Positions 5,485 through 5,927 of a stretch of DNA of 5,927 nucleotides are shown here, piece by piece (position 1 is the first letter of the stretch; each line of letters starts with the position of its first letter). Both the position numbers and the translations under genes were made by a program. Under the pieces are notes generated by a model. It saw only the letters and a program-made list of their open reading frames with translations, searched no databases and was not told the origin of the DNA. This stretch comes from Verrucomicrobia bacterium UBA673 (GTDB lineage: Bacteria; Verrucomicrobiota; Verrucomicrobiia; Limisphaerales; UBA1096): positions 1 to 5,927 of the forward strand of contig DBNL01000079.1 in the NCBI GenBank assembly GCA_002299785.1, read 5' to 3'.

Positions 5485-5919
5485 TCAGACAGTTTGTACG
5501 ACCGACTCGGCGGCGAGAGCCTTGATTCGGCTCAACATTGAGTGCAATCCGTTGCGGCGGGTCGGGCTCAAGTGCCGGTCGAGTCCAAGTTTGGCAAATG
5601 TCTCCGTGCCGTCATCGGTCAAGATTTGTTCGGCAGTTTTTCCGTTGTAAATCATCAATAAAACAGCAATCAACCCCTTGACGATGAAGGCGTCCGAGTC
5701 AGCGTGAATATCAAATGTCGAGTCGCTGGCCGGCAGCATTTTCAGCCAGACGGCCGCTTGGCAGCCGTGCACGCGGTTGTCTTCTACCATCTCGGACTCG
5801 TTGAGTGGCGGCAGTTTTTTGCCCAGCTCGATCAGGTAGGCGAAACGCTCCTCCCAGTCGCCGAGAATCTCGAAATTCTCGACCAGTTCATCGACGGTTG
5901 TGTCCAAAAAGTTCGCCAC
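5485..5919 (-). CDS. sufE: Cysteine desulfuration protein SufE
   Basis: This 144-residue cytosolic sulfur acceptor takes persulfide from SufS and passes it to the Fe-S assembly machinery. The family signature is clear: ELVENFEILGDWEERFAYLI near the N-terminus, the acceptor cysteine C53 in NRVHGCQAAVWLK (the only cysteine in the protein), ADSDAFIVKGLIAVLL, and the closing LGLDRHLSPTRRNGLHSM. Length is normal. The start is GTG at 5919: an in-frame TGA lies two codons upstream (5923-5925), and the next in-frame Met (residue 44) is inside the conserved domain, so no other start would leave an intact protein. It is the first gene of the minus-strand group within the window. Transcription may begin further upstream, since only 8 bases precede it here. 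Confidence 0.96.
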   Translation of the reverse strand: MANFLDTTVDELVENFEILGDWEERFAYLIELGKKLPPLNESEMVEDNRVHGCQAAVWLKMLPASDSTFDIHADSDAFIVKGLIAVLLMIYNGKTAEQILTDDGTETFAKLGLDRHLSPTRRNGLHSMLSRIKALAAESVVQTV

Positions 5920-5927
5920 AGTTCAGT

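Overview
The window is a compact, moderately GC-rich bacterial chromosomal segment. It holds seven protein genes in two convergent groups and almost no non-coding DNA. The gene set is housekeeping: a peptidoglycan lipid II flippase, a folate enzyme and an iron-sulfur (Fe-S) cluster biogenesis operon. It indicates a walled bacterium. The SUF-type set with SufT, the tightly packed genes and the lack of Shine-Dalgarno sequences would suit the Verrucomicrobiota/PVC group. That placement is an impression from protein style and no marker gene proves it.

Plus strand, 1-2607: the first 116 bases hold no gene I can defend. murJ (117-1691) encodes the MurJ/MviN lipid II flippase. A 70-bp gap follows, carrying a 14-bp palindrome and an inverted repeat over the next start codon. 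purU (1762-2607) encodes formyltetrahydrofolate deformylase, an ACT domain joined to a formyltransferase-fold hydrolase domain.

Minus strand, 5919 down to 2632: five genes abut or overlap by one base, so they almost certainly form one operon. In transcription order they are sufE (sulfur acceptor), sufT (MIP18/DUF59 Fe-S factor), sufS (type II cysteine desulfurase), a two-domain protein (DUF1858-like CxxC domain plus a rhodanese fold lacking its catalytic cysteine) and an IscU/NifU-type scaffold. SufS takes sulfur from cysteine, SufE carries it, and IscU and SufT are expected to act in cluster assembly and delivery. The CxxC/pseudo-rhodanese protein sits where a sulfur- or redox-relay partner would be useful. 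The core SufB, SufC and SufD genes are not in the window and could lie upstream, beyond base 5927. The two groups meet tail to tail with 24 bp between stop codons.

The most unusual signal is not a gene. The perfect palindrome CGCTTGGCCAAGCG occurs three times exactly (1694, 2737, 3963) and once imperfectly (3423). All copies share the same flanks in the same orientation. One copy is intergenic and three lie in genes, read in more than one frame. It behaves like a genome-wide iterated palindrome or a small interspersed element. The second notable item is the pseudo-rhodanese fusion inside the Fe-S operon.
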